64,000 nt of DNA from Lactarius indigo (taxonomy: Eukaryota; Basidiomycota; Agaricomycetes; Russulales; Russulaceae). The first letter of the stretch is position 1. Every line of letters begins with the position of its first letter. This document shows, one piece after another, positions 30,391 to 42,912 of the stretch. The notes beneath the pieces were generated by a model that was not told where the DNA came from, made no database searches, and saw nothing but the letters and a program-made list of their open reading frames with translations. Position numbers and translations under genes: made by a program. Where the stretch lies: positions 124,001 to 188,000 of the forward strand of contig JAFKAC010000066.1 in the NCBI GenBank assembly GCA_025766275.1, read 5' to 3'.

Positions 30391-33300
30391 TCACAGATAG
30401 AACATGCTATCCCGCAAATTGGCATGGAGCCCGTTGCCCCATGCGCGCTCTGCGGCCGCGAACACGCGATTCTCCGCTTCCTCGCGCGTTGGCTTTCTCC
30501 GGCCCGCACTTGCGCTTGTGCCCGAGTCCGCACCTTTGCCCGTGCTCGCGCTCGTGCTGGAGCTCGCGTCGTCGTCTTGGGTATTAGCGAGGAGAAACTC
30601 GTGAATCCAGTAGCGTGCGCGCTCGCACACAATGTCGGCGTAGTACGCGGGAGGGACGAGGCTGACCGCCTTGGTAGCGCGGGCGTAGAGGTAGCTCGCG
30701 GTGTGCACGCCTTGCTGCACGTCGTCCGCGGTAAGCGAGGACTCGTCGTAGAGCACGACGTAGTGCGTTGACTTGACGGAGCCTTGCAGGCCTGCGTGCG
30801 CCTGAAGGTAGAAGTCGAAATCGAGGACGGAGGTGATACCCTTGTCGACGACCGTGCCCGGGCGCGTGTTCCCGTTCCTGTCGGCGTACTTCGAGTCGGT
30901 CGGGAAGAAACGCGCGTGGTGGCGTTTGCCGCAGACGACGATGCTCAGCACCGGGCGGTACTTTGGATTCTTCGGGTCGACTCTCGCGAAGGCCTTAAAG
31001 ATTTGAGACAACTCTTGTTCGAGGACCTCGGCATATTGGCTCTAGATATCGCTAGCTCAGCACCACGATCGTAAAAATGTAATCAATCATACCTCAGATA
31101 CGCCGTCACGAAAGACAATCATGCGTTCAGGTAAGACCTTTAAACGTTGGCGGTACGCCTGCAGCCGTTCGATGATCATATCTTGAAGGACATTCTCCCT
31201 GATTACCTACAACAACCATGTGAGTCGAGAACACCAACAAATCGGTCAATAGTGTGAACTTACCTCTCTCTTGCTCTTCTGGAGGCGTAGGCTTGCGGGG
31301 AACTGCACAAAGTCATTGTCGATGCTCGCAACGACCCCCACAATTGACGGAGTGCCGTTGGCGCTCTTTGGGCTAGGATGCGTCACGTCAATGCCAACCA
31401 GCATCGTGGATTTTTCTCGGAGCCAGCCCATCGCTTCCTTTCCAAGGAGATGATTTATTCCGCCGAGCTTGGTGTTCAACTTGAGCGCGACATTGGCGAG
31501 ATACTGTTCTCGTCCCCTCTCATCTAGCGCCTTTTTGAGCCACAGGCATTGCGAATGAACCCCATAGTCCACGGCACAGAGCCGTTTGATGCCAGGGTAA
31601 AGGAAGTCATCCTGTTTCTGGAGCAAAACGAGGATGAAGCTGATATTCTTCATATTTCCAAACCTCTCGATTGCTCGCGAAATGCGCGTGATGGCAGCGG
31701 GCCTGTGCTTCTGATCCTCGATGGTAGAAAGATCGTCAGTCTCCAAAATAGAAGAAGGTTTGAGGGCCAGTTCGATTCCGCTGTTCCTGCACTTGTTGGC
31801 GAAAGCATCGAGGAACGTGAGGAGCCTTGGGTCGTTTGTGCCATTGAAAGAGAGCTCCTTTACGCCGTCACGCACGACAAGCACCATCCAATTTGGGGCT
31901 TTGGATCCGCGATGAAATTTGACGTCTCGAAGATTCCAGCTCCCACCCTCAACAACTCGCGGAGAACCCTTGGCATATGTCACTTTGGGAGGTGGCAATT
32001 CCCGAGCGGGGATGACCGACATCTCGCCAGAGACGTGCACACCGAAAGCGTCGAGCACAGGGGTAGTAGGGGCGTAACCCAACCTCGGCAAACCCCGCTC
32101 TACTACGAGTTGCGCGTTCGCAGCCGGCTTTCGGCTGGCGTATCGTAGCATAGAGGTAGTTTCGTTGCGACCGAGCCTACCGAAAAAGGGCTCGCCTCGC
32201 TCAATAGTGCAAAGCTCCGCTGGGACATAGACTGGTTTTCCAGAGTTGCCAATGTCGACGAGAGGGAGCGTGTCCGCTTCCTCCAGTTTGATACCGTACA
32301 CTTCAACACAGAGTCAGGTCATACAAATATATTAATTGAGAAAAACAACGTACTTTTCGAGAAATATTCCTCGACAGTGACCTTTCCACCATACTCCTTG
32401 CTGGAGAATTTCTGCTTCTTGGCAGAAACGTCCAAAATGCGGGATATCGCCCTGACGCACTTGTACCCCCGATAATTTGTGGAAATCTTAACTTTGGCCA
32501 GGAAATCTTGAGGGATCGCACCGCGTGAGCGTGAGCGAAAGGCGTGCAGGGCGTCGGATAGTTTTCCGGGTTCGTAGAAGGCAGCCATGCATACGTTGAC
32601 ATTCACCATTAGCTGCTTGTAAACAGGCCGCACAGACGAGTAAAAACCCATGAGAGCGAGAAGTTGTGGTCCCAGCTGTCTCTTTTCGTCGTCTTCGAAA
32701 AAGTATCGGTTCTTGCCAAATCGAACGCCATGCTGTCCCGCCTGGCGCTGCATGATTAAATTGAGGGCAGAAATAAGAGGATCGATTTCTTTCGCTTTGT
32801 CGATATTTTTAACATCACCGTCTTGGAACCTAGGAGGGTCGTGTTCTCAGTAAGAGTAGAGGCCGATGATTAAGGCAACGGACGTACTTTTTCAGCGGTG
32901 CAGTGGGTAGCTCTCCGGTGAATCGGACCGAAACGGTGTAACTATCAGCGTCTTGTCGAGGCTTCGGGTCTTCGTCGTCGAAATACTTCACGACTCCTTG
33001 CAATGGCTGAGGGAGCCGCTCCGCGGCCACGAGGCGTTGTGCGCCATCGTGCGCAATTTTATGGATGTAAGGTAGAGCCTTGGGGCTCCTTTCAAAAAGA
33101 GTGAGCACGCGACTCTTGACCTGTGCCGTGGGCTTCCGTGAGTGGGCTACGGGGGAGATATCCACGGCGTATTCGTAGTAAGTGTCGCGAGTGAGTTCCA
33201 TGGCAAAGAAATTGGCCCGGACGACTATTGCCCTCCCAATAGTTCCGTATCCTGGTCGCGGAGGGTGCTCTTTAGTGGAGCCTAAACCTCGAAGACGTGG

Positions 33301-33531
33301 GATGAGCTCGTCGGCAGAATCAACGCGGGCGTCGACTCGAGCAGGTTGGTCGCCTTTGTAGATCAAGGGAGCGTCGGATGAGGCTCCGCCGCCCACTACA
33401 CGACCTCCATGAACAGAAGGCGAGAAGCCGCCTCTTTGACCTCGACCTCGGCCACGTCCGGTGTTGTGACCGCCTCTGCCCCGACCACCTCTCTCGTAAG
33501 CTCCCCGTACATTGGCTGTTTGTTGGCTCAT
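30391..33531 (-). CDS. Argonaute (QDE-2-like), catalytic DEDD
   Basis: Five exons join in phase to 973 residues: 33531-32888, 32829-32354, 32300-31264, 31206-31093 and 31041-30391, with GT-AG introns of 51-58 bp. The N-terminus is Arg/Gly-rich (GGRGRGGHNTGRGRGRG). It is followed by the N and linker domains, a PAZ region ending YVPAELCTIERGEPFFGRL, a MID domain and PIWI. The slicer residues are present: Asp in VGIDVTHP (about 679), Glu in KREVI (about 719), Asp in FRDGVSE (about 753) and Asp in AYYADIVCERARYW (about 906), a DEDD tetrad as in fungal QDE-2. It should bind small RNAs and cleave targets in RNA silencing of transposons and viruses. The C-terminal third carries a low-complexity Ser/Thr insert before the final MFYL. 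Confidence 0.95.
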
Positions 33532-36500
33532 CGTAGATGCTGTGTTGTAAGACGAGATGACAGTTGAGGAGATGTATGGAGTTAGCGCCACACCCACATA
33601 ATCCACATATTTTGTGGTTGTGGCTGTGGGGTAAACACGAGTCAAGTCAGGCCGTCCGAGTCAGACCGCGTCAGGAGTCAGAGTCAGAGCCTCGGTACAG
33701 TCAGCGGCTCGGTCCCGCAGTCCCGCAGTTGGCTTTTCACATCATTGCTTGCATCATTGGGCAGCATATAGTCCCGTCCATTCCATGGAAGACTCTGGAA
33801 TGTACTTTGCGTACAATGCTGGTCGGCTTATGGCAGACAGAGATGACTCGAAGAACGCCTGGCTTCATGACGGGGAAAGTCCGTGATATGGTGGAACAAG
33901 ATCTCCTGTGTTAGGGCGACAATGGTCGACCGTTATGAAGAAAAAAAGAGAGGTTGGAAGAGCGCCGCATACCGGCCACGCGTCGAAACTAGCGCCCACA
34001 CCGAGTTCATCCTCTCACGTCCCCACTTCGTCTCAAGCTCACGAGAGGACACGTTTTAAAATCCACCGAATCACATCAGCAGGCCGATTGCCCGCTCATT
34101 CTCCCCCCAAACTGCAAAATAGGATTTCGACACCCCAGTACTTCACATACCACCTGCCGCGACCCTTATTGGGACGGATAGAAGCTGTCGAGGGAACCTT
34201 CAGAGGGTTGTAGCACCATCGGTTCTGGGTTGAGGTACCCACCACCTCTATGGCATAGGTGAGAAGCATCTTCGAGTCATGGTACTTCTATTTCGCTGGC
34301 ATAGTGAGGACGGCGGGCAGGTTTATCCTGCTGTCCCTTCACGTCCTCCTAGTCCCCAGTCGTGCTCGCATCGTCACAACGAGTCCCTATCTGGTTCGAG
34401 TTTTGATGACCGGCGGTCATTCGTGATGAACTTGCCTATAGCTTCCCTACATCAGGCTGCATACCATTGTATGGCTTCTTCTAGACCAAAGTTCGTCCCT
34501 ATCCTATCGGAGCTCCACGCGTATGCTGTATGTCCTGGAGTTCTAGGCTAGGCTATCTGTTGACCATCTTATCAATACGACGCCGACTTGCTGAGCACCA
34601 ACGCTTCTCCGGCTTGAATTTTGCCTTTTCCGGCACACTCTGTCTCGCCAGGGCAGTCCTGCGTACACTATCCTGTATTCTGGCTCTGACGTGAAGCAAT
34701 CGCACCTCTGCGCGCGGCTCGCACGTGCCTAAAATTACCAAGAACCCGAAGGACATGCACGAAGGACAGGCCGTTTCCGATCCTCTCTACCCTCCCACGG
34801 GAGTCAAAGCCAGCCTAAAGGGGCACGGTTGCTGACCAATTGTGGACTACGGCGACGATAGCTCGGACGATTATTTCAGCGCGACTTGGCTTATTCACCG
34901 TTCTTAGTAAACAAGTGCTAGAGCCGGGCTCCTCGTGCCTCCCGGCGTTCTATCAAGCTCTGCGCGCTGGCGTCATCGCGCTTCTCTTCAGAATACCTGA
35001 CCACCGCCCCAGTAAAGGGATCTATGTGGCGAGTGCATACACCACTTCTTCAAGCAATCGTTACAGCACCATACACTTTTGCTTGACATACTGCATCCCT
35101 TCCCCTCCCACTTCGTTCGTTCGTTCATTCCTCATAAATGTCAAATTTTCCATCTCGATCCTTTTAATTGACTTCTCTTCTTCTCTTCCTTTCTCTGATT
35201 TATTTATTTATTTTTAAAAATCTCGACGGTATCTGTACGGTGTTCAGGAAAGTGCGATCTGTTGCTAGGGAAGTGCTAGACATCCCAGCGCGAAGCGGCG
35301 CATTACTTATCTTATGAGCGGACATAACCTAGTCTGGCGACCTCTTCCAGAAGAAGACCCGTGTCTGCACCTGCACTAGGGACCTGCTTTACTACTGTTG
35401 TACGGCGTCTCCGGGGCGGTGGGTGAACGATAACGGGGTACACTCGTTTTTTTCGGAATGTCCGTTTAGAGTATCAACTGACCGTTGTCCTAGCCAGTGA
35501 TGAACATACATCACAATAAACATTCTTTGCTTCCACGAGTTCGCTCCGGGGATACTCCAACGATACTCCACCCCCTGGAGTTAGCCCCTGCTGCGCATAA
35601 TTTTCCGAGGTCACTACTGTATGGTTGCCAGGTGTTTCCAAAAGAGACCTGGCCACAGGTACAGTAAGTTCTTTTGGAAATAACATATTATGTAATCGAC
35701 CTTTGGTCATTGGCAATGAACTTGCTCGGAACGACACCCACTAACCTATCTCGGTATCACTCTCGATCCTTGCTCGACCCGAGCGTCCACCTGTAAATAA
35801 ATTTCTATACCTTTTGGATTTCCCCTTTACTATTCAGACTATCTATACAATGGCAGCCGACTGGTTTTTCTGTCTAGCTATATGCCCCAGAATATAAACT
35901 GTACTCGAAAGAAAAAGAGCTCGCTTCGTTGTGGTGTGCTTCTGTGCTGGAACTAGTCCGCCTATTGCCATTCTTCGACCGTCCGACGTCGCTCGGTCTC
36001 ACGCTGCTATGTTGTAACAGCCCGAGGTCATCCCGTTTCGCAATTCTTGGAATAATCCGACTGTCGGCCTCCGCTTTCTGATTCATCTTATTGCCCTGCT
36101 AGGTCCACTTTCCTTACTAGTGTAGTCGCCTCCACTTTTTGTTGGGACTCAAATACTCAAGTCTTGCTCTGGATCCGTCTCTTGTTGCATCTGCAAAGCC
36201 GAGAATTTCGGTGCACCACTGTGAGTTTCTGCAGTTGCCCAACCCAATCAGGGCTCTTCAACGCTTGCCTTGAACGGTGAAATGCGGTTCTAAGTGAATC
36301 GAAGACAAAAAGTTTACCCGAGCCCGAGTTACCTCCCCGACGACTAAGCGGCAATTAGAGAAACAGAAGCAAAGGATGGCCCAGCAAAGTTCGTTAAATA
36401 CCGCACTGCCATATGCAGGCCGCACGGCGAGCTTCCCATTCCCCGTCTGTGCCTGCGTCCAAACGCCGTCTCTCGTCGCCCTCCTTCTCAAACCCGGCCA

Positions 36501-36808
36501 TCCCGGTCCCATCTCTCAGATTCCTCCGGGGTGGGGGGGGGGGGGTCTGTCGTACTCTATCAAACCGCACACTCCAACCTGGTGATCGCCTGCGGCGCCC
36601 AATGTAGTCGGCCACAGAGGCGGTCCGACTTTGTATTTCCTCAGTCAGCCGGTGCATGGGGAGCACCGGACCTTTGACGCGGCCCGCGGCCCGCGGCAAC
36701 ACGGACCATCGGCGTAATCGCACTCTCTCCAGTCTTCGCAGTCACCGTAAGATCCGGGCTTCTCGAGCCCGGGCTCGCGGCCACCTCTTTGTTGGGATCG
36801 CCTACAGT
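33532..36808. other. Gene-poor region upstream of Argonaute
   Basis: No protein family is recognisable on either strand; ORFs are short with no conserved motif. Notable compositional spots are an almost pure G run near 36526-36546 and GC-rich GCGGCCC repeats near 36678-36700. The first few hundred bases next to 33532 are the Argonaute promoter. Confidence 0.45.
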
Positions 36809-37202
36809 GGGTGACTTTCCATAGGATCTGGAGCCTCTAGATAATTCTCTAGACCGGTTGTACCCGGAATTTGTAATCAAGAAAATAAATTCTGGGAAGG
36901 CTGTTTTTCCCGTAGACAAGCCAAAAAATCTAGCCTAGAAATGACAAAGCAAGAATCGGAACGACGGTGCGCATCAATGGCAGTGTCCTGAGCCTTTCCA
37001 CTGGGTCTGGCATCTCGGCATTTCTAGTCTAGAGGATTATAAATATTCTGCAGCAGGGTAGAGGCCGGGCCTCCAGATTAATCATCTGGAGGAGCACAAA
37101 AAAATTATGTGAGCAGTGTGCCTGGTCGGCACCTCGGCGATCTGGAGAAAACTCCGGTCTAGAGAATTATCTAGAGGCTCCAGATCCTATGGAAAGTCAC
37201 CC
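36809..37202. mobile_element. Short element with perfect 49-bp inverted repeats
   Basis: 36809-36857 and 37154-37202 are perfect 49-bp inverted repeats around a 296-bp centre, beginning GGGTGACTTTCC and ending GGAAAGTCACCC. Both outer flanks read AGT (36806-36808 and 37203-37205), a possible 3-bp target duplication. The centre includes a second palindrome at 37070-37092 (CCTCCAGAT and ATCTGGAGG) and no coding potential. This fits a MITE or foldback element; the superfamily is not clear. Confidence 0.7.
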
Positions 37203-37205
37203 AGT

Positions 37206-39540
37206 GTGTGTTGCGGAGTGGTGGCTCCCCTCCCCCCCCTCGTGGCGCCGGGAAATACACCCCCGACTACGAGGCTACTGTAGACCAAACAAAGACGCGC
37301 GTAAGAAAAATAAATAAATAAACAAATAAAGAAAAAAGGCGATTTTTTTTGCTAGTGCTGCGCCACCACTATCGCTTCGCTCCGGTTTTTTCTTTATAGA
37401 AAACCCGTATTCCGCAGTCTGAGCGTGCAGCATGTAACGGAAGACAAGAAATCACACACAAGACGCGGGCACCCCGCTCACATGGAATCGGTGTTCAATT
37501 GAAGTGGGATATAGTCGCTGTAAGTTAGCTTCAACACTGCGATTGTCGTATTATCTTCGGCATGTCATGTCGGGTGGATCAGATTTAAAGCTGTGATGCG
37601 CGATCGGCAAGCGGGCAAGAAATGTATTAGCCTGGCCCGATGGTTTGCCTGCCATGTATTTTTTGCTCGTACAACAATGCTAGCCAGTGTCGGAAGATGC
37701 CATGTCGTTCTCATACCCGCCGGGTTTTGCGCCCACAATGTATTCCTATTATATATCCTACTGGACTTGCTATGATTCGTTTAGTAAATACGCCCGATCT
37801 GTCCCTGTATGAGATCGTACAAGATAAGGTATTTCATTTGCCAGAGTACGGAAGCGTGCTAAAAAGGTCGGGTCTCGGTAGCATTGGTGGTGTTCACGTG
37901 GACGCCGATTCCCACACAACCGAGATGCAAGCCGAGATGCCCGCCCGTTTACGCCGTGCGAATGCCGAGAGCAGCAGAACACGCGACCTCGAAACCCCCA
38001 GGACATAACTGTACGATCACCAACCAAAAGTGCAGCTCGAGGCACACCAATAATTCAACTTGACAGACATAATGACCACAAGTAAATACAGCGCAGTCCC
38101 ATTGATGGATTGGGCGCGCAGATACGTGGACGCCAGCGCCTGGCTAGCCTTGTCAACAATGATTCAAGTTGACAGCATGCATGCACGCGCAGTAGCATGA
38201 CTCCACACGTGTACGCCACCTCAGTCATCTTCGGGCGACGTCAATTTTGTCTCGTTCGGTTCTTCGCGTTTCAGACTGTACCTTCTCTCATACTTGTGTT
38301 ATTCATCACACGGGTCTACGGTGGGGCTGGGTGGCGAATATTCATGTGCCCTGGCGCTAGATAGAACCTTTCTTGGACCAGTACGACCCCCGCCCACACG
38401 AGAAGCTCTAGCCTCTCCCTTCCGGGGGCCCTTTGATCCGAAACTGCCTGCGTTCTATTAAACCGACAATACAGTACATACAGTACCTGGCCCTACTATA
38501 CTTCTATGTCTTTACGTCTTTCCATGCCCCCGACTTGCCGTACTTACATGATTGCGCAGCTCGGTTTTAAAAAGGAAGGGTATGGATGTCACTTAGTGTC
38601 AAGGGGTCCGAGGAAATGCTCACACGCCCACAGGTCTTACTTTCCCATGGCTGTATCGGTAAAACCTAGCGTGTTACCCATGTGAGACACGTATAATAGT
38701 AAGTATACACGAACTTGAGAAACCTCCGCGGAGAACCCTGGAGCACTGGTGGTGCCGGAGTATGGACTCGGAGTAGCTACTGTAACCTAATCCGTCGTCC
38801 TAGGCCACTGCTGCTTCTCCTACTATTACGACTATTCTTACTACTACGACTACTGGCTGTACTTCTTTACCGGGCACATGCCGTTCTTTGGGTGGCCGTG
38901 TGCCTCGTATCATGATAAGAACCCGACGAGGCACCGTCTTGTTTCCACTTTGGAGGGTGCCGCACAATATACCAGTAGTTCCACCAGCACGACGAATGGG
39001 TAAATATTAGACCAAACGAACCGAATCGAACGTAAATCTTGGCGCGATAAGCATGATATCAATAAAAGCCGTCTCTTGTCATCGTGCCCCAGTTCCTCCG
39101 AATGGACGAATGAAACCAAAAAAACAGACGGTTCGAGTTATTTTGCGCCACGACTGGAAGAGAAGAGCCGAGCCACCTAGTTGCCACGCTTTGGCGTCTC
39201 TCCCACGCAAACAGCGGCAGACAAATACACATACACACATACACCATGCGAAGCAGCGAGAAAAAAAAATATTTTTGAGATTGAATTGGATCGTCAAGAT
39301 GTATGCAGTGATGGTAAAGGTGGTTACAGCGAAGTAACGGCGTTTCGAAGGGGGAAATGTGAGATAATAATAGTAGTATAATGCTCATTACAATGCACTC
39401 GTTATATGCCGCCGCGATAAGACAACACCATGGGGGTGGAGGTATCTCCAAGGACGGGAGGACAAAGCGACAACGACAAGAAGGTGGCGCCATAGAAAAA
39501 CAGAAACAAGACATGGGTAGTGTGTCCGTGCGGTATCATT
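37206..39540. other. Intergenic, nothing recognised
   Basis: No convincing gene on either strand. The region contains AT-rich low complexity (about 37310-37345), short GC-rich patches and only short ORFs. Confidence 0.45.
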
Positions 39541-40530
39541 TCAACTTGCATGTTTCATGACTTCATCGATCAAGTCCCAGTCGATGGCTCTGCGGTCATC
39601 GCACAAGGACGGGTCCTCATCTTCGGGGAGCATTAGAGAGTCAGTCCACCGCAGTTTCCCGAATGGTGCAATGGGGGTGTCTCCCTCGCTGGGTGGGCCA
39701 GGCGGTGGCGGCCGCACGGGGAGGGGGCGGACACGAAGTGGTCCGGCGTGTGATCCATCTATCGGGGGTGTATATAAACGGGGCGGTGGTGCCAATCGGG
39801 GGGTGGGGGACGCGGAAGATGGTCGCTGCGGGAGCGTGGGAGGAAGAATCACCTTGGGCCGCTGTGGGCGCGCAGGTGATGATGTGGGGAGTGGAGACCG
39901 CCCGGACACCGGCGGGGTCTGTCGCGGCGACCACGCTGGGGGTGGGGACCGAGGTCGGTGCGGCGGTATGGTGGAAGGGAGAGGGTGCCGGGGGTGTTCA
40001 GACGTCGCAATTAGCGGCGGGGGCTGCGATTTCGGGATCTTTGGAAGAGGTCGCGATTTGCCGAATGAGCTGGAAGTTGGACTAATTAGGAAATACAAAG
40101 GTAGCGATCACGATCAAGGCATCGCATGGGCAGAGAACGATGGTCAGATTGCCGAACTCGTCCAAATAGAACAAGTGAGGTGTACGTACGGTGGTGATGG
40201 AGGCAGCGATGATGGCGGTGTGGAGCAGGAGGTAGGAGATGTGTTGGGGAATGACGACGACGACGCCGATGAGGATGACGAGGATGAGGACTCGTAGGAC
40301 GCTTCCGAAATTATGGAAGGTCGGATTCGTAGAGAATTTGGGCGACGCGGAATGTCGAAGAGGTCGTGAAGCGGTGAGGCTGAGTTTGGCATGGAGTGGA
40401 GGATCGAGGAGTTGATGGGGACCCTTGAGTAAACGGAAGCCCGTTGTGATGAAGAATGGGACGACGGAACGAGTTGCTGGTGAGGAGCGAAAGGAAGAAG
40501 AGTAGTGGTTGTAGAGGAGGTCGATTTCAT
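39541..40530 (-). CDS. Disordered Ser/Pro-rich protein, unknown function
   Basis: Two exons (40530-40190 and 40081-39541) join through a GT-AG intron in phase to 293 residues. The N-terminal half is Ser/Thr-rich with an uninterrupted Ser run. The second half is Pro-rich (SRPLPKIPKSQPPP, RPLPVRPPPPGPP) and ends with a conserved-looking acidic tail (PEDEDPSLCDDRRAIDWDLIDEVM). Pro-rich PLPxIP stretches could bind SH3 or WW domains; that is inference. No membrane segment or signal peptide lies in this frame. ATG 40530 is the first in frame. It is divergent from the methyltransferase gene 308 bp away. I do not recognise a family. Confidence 0.65.
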
Positions 40531-40838
40531 GGCCAAGCACGAGTGGTGGGAGGGGGAAAGCGAAAGCTACTGTGTTGTGTTATAAGAGCCGTCATGTCGT
40601 GATAGATAGATCCCATCTATAGGAACACCATCAGTCATGTGCACGCGCCATGATATTGGAACTTGGCCCCACAACACAGGAATATCCCCTTAACCGCCTC
40701 CAAACAAGTCACATAAATTGTACTTAAATTACTGTAACCGTCTGACTCGACTCGATTCGATCCCAATCGAGCGACCTCCGCTTGCCAGTGCTGCAGTGCC
40801 CCGTCTCGCTGTCAGTGGCCAATAATAGGCGCTACTTC
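40531..40838. promoter_or_regulatory. Shared divergent promoter region
   Basis: This 308-bp interval separates the start codons of the Pro-rich protein gene (minus) and the EFM6-like gene (plus). It must hold both promoters. No clear TATA box or known factor site stands out. Confidence 0.5.
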
Positions 40839-41874
40839 ATGTCTACCATTACCACGTCCAGCAGCGGCCCTGGGCCACTTTCTCTCGACGTCATCGACCC
40901 ACTACAGCACCTCGCTTCCTCTGACGACCTCGACCTACTCCCTGCACAACCTCCGTCCTTACGCGACCAGATCATCCAGATCAATATCAGACTTCTGCCA
41001 GACACCGACGAATCTCAACAGTCGATCTCCCTACCCCTTGCTGTTGACGCGAGTCCTGGGTGCGGCGGTATCGCATGGCCAGCTGGTGAGGTACGCTCCT
41101 GGTATCGACCTATCACCGTCCTTTAGCCATCATCATCGGGTGTGCCTATTGCAGGTTCTGGCGGCCTACATCGCCCGGCGCGGCAAAGCCCTCCAGGGTC
41201 TGAACGTCCTCGAGTTAGGCAGCGGCACGGGCCTTGTCGGGCTCGTCGCAGGGTACCTTGGTGCACGGGTGTATATTACCGACCAAGCGTGCGCCTCTCT
41301 CCTTCTCTCTCTCCGAGTCCTACATCGCCGACGCCAGGCCGCTCATTCCAATTATGGAACGCAATATCGCGCTGAGTAACTTGCAGTCGAGCGTAACTGC
41401 GGTGGAGCTAGACTGGTACGTTCTGACCCACCCCACTCCGGCTCAGACCCATTTGACTCCCTGATCCACATCCTCAGGTCAAAGCCACTACCCGAGCACA
41501 TCCCACAGCCGGATATTGTCCTTGCGGCCGACTGTGTTTACTTCGAGCCCGCGTTCCCGCTGCTCGTCGCCACACTCGCCGCACTCGTCCCACCTCCGCA
41601 CGAGTCGGCTCCCGAGGTGCTCTTCTGCTACAAGAAGCGTCGAAAAGCGGACAAGCGCTTCTTTGCGATGCTCAAGAAACAGTTCACTTGGTCTGTGGTA
41701 TGCTACCTCCCTCTTCTCAGGTCTTCGGTTTTTTTTTTGTTCGCCCTTCACTGAAAATCAAATCAAAAATTCAATGGAATACTTGGCGTCGCTTGATAGG
41801 TCGACGACGACCCCGCGAGAGAGACGTACGATCGCGAGGCGATCACCCTTCTTCGTTTGTTCCGCCGCCCTTAG
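40839..41874 (+). CDS. EFM6-like protein-lysine methyltransferase
   Basis: Five exons (40839-41090, 41155-41288, 41338-41415, 41478-41697 and 41800-41874) join in phase to 252 residues. The SAM-binding motif I is LELGSGTGLVGL (about 103-114), followed by GARVYITDQA, and the family block DIVLAADCVYFEPAFPLLV lies near the middle of the second half. The C-terminal EVLFCYKKRRKADKRFF is typical of Methyltransf_16 (METTL21/EFM6) enzymes, which methylate lysines of translation elongation factor eEF1A or chaperones. It is probably cytosolic, with no targeting sequence. The last intron carries a long T run before its TAG. EFM6 is the closest match I recognise, but a METTL21 sibling is possible. Confidence 0.85.
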
Positions 41875-42066
41875 TCGGGTGTTGCTATCGCCGGCATCCC
41901 TGAGTTTAGGCGGCCACTGTAGTTGATGGGAATACACATGCATTGTGTTCGTCGGCGCGGAGACTGCTATCCCTAGTCATTGGTGCTACGTCATCATCTA
42001 CTTGCGCTGTCTTGTTTATCGACAATGCATGAACAAATAGACAGGTGCTCCACACGATGTGACTTA

Positions 42067-42909
42067 GAGCCCGTCCGGTGCACGGTTTGTCGGGCCCGGC
42101 ATCAGCCAAAAAAAAAGATTTGTTTTTTATTTGTTGGTCCCCGCAACATGACCGTTCGGTGCAGTTTGTCGCACCTGACCGCGGCAAGGTCGCGCCCGAC
42201 CGCCCTGCCAAAAAAAAAAACGGGTATGGACCCGTTTTTTTTTCGTTGTCGGGCTCGACTGGCTCGGTCGGGATGTGACTGTGACCATACATTATATAAT
42301 TTCCACGACAAATCACGCTTATATCATCGCTGAACGCCTGAGCTCTTGTATCAAAGAATTCATGTATTTGAAGGCTTCGAGCTGGGCTTTGTCTACAATT
42401 ATGCTACAATACACATCTTGAGAATCTTTATGCTATGGTATGGGTATGGAAGTTGTATCAAGGAGAGTCGTCGCAAGCGCGAGTGCGAACGCGGAACTTC
42501 TCCATTGTGCTCCGAATGAGCTTCGAGTGTGCCTTGCGGCTGGTGAGGGAAGTGTAGGACGTTGCGATGTTTGGATCTGCTGTCATACATTCCGCGGCGG
42601 TGGCAATGTCGTCTTCCAAGAACCCCTCGTTCGCCTCCATCAACGCTATGGCAAACGAGAGATTTCCGCTCAGGGTGACATTCGCAGGTAGAACCTGTCT
42701 TGATACTATTGATACGAGCGCGTCGCTTACAAATGTCACACCTCACGTGTTACAAAAATAAAAAATCTATTTCCCTGTTGCGACCGAGAGGTGCGTTCGG
42801 CGGTCCGACCTTTTGTTTTTAATTGCTGGAGCCGACCGATTTATCCCACTCGTCAGACAGAGGTCACGAGCGGCCATTTCCGAGGCGCGACTTTGCACCG
42901 GACGGGCTC
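42067..42909. mobile_element. PIF/Harbinger-like MITE (TSD TTA)
   Basis: The 16-bp sequence GAGCCCGTCCGGTGCA at 42067-42082 is exactly inverted at 42894-42909, and both ends are flanked by TTA (42064-42066 and 42910-42912). A TWA target duplication with GC-rich termini is the Harbinger pattern. The 843-bp body has A- and T-runs, internal GTCGG-rich variants of the end sequence, and no transposase. A minus-strand ORF inside it (42739-42458) has no ATG near its start and is not recognised. Confidence 0.7.
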
Positions 42910-42912
42910 TTA

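Noticed and set aside
39557..40297. 246-codon Gly-rich plus-strand ORF
   Set aside because: It is the antisense of the Pro-rich exon of the minus-strand gene (Pro codons read as Gly). The minus frame has a plausible intron, start and stop.
42458..42739. Minus-strand ORF inside the Harbinger-like element
   Set aside because: It starts with GTG, has no transposase motif, and its first ATG leaves only about 60 residues. It may be a captured fragment but cannot be supported.
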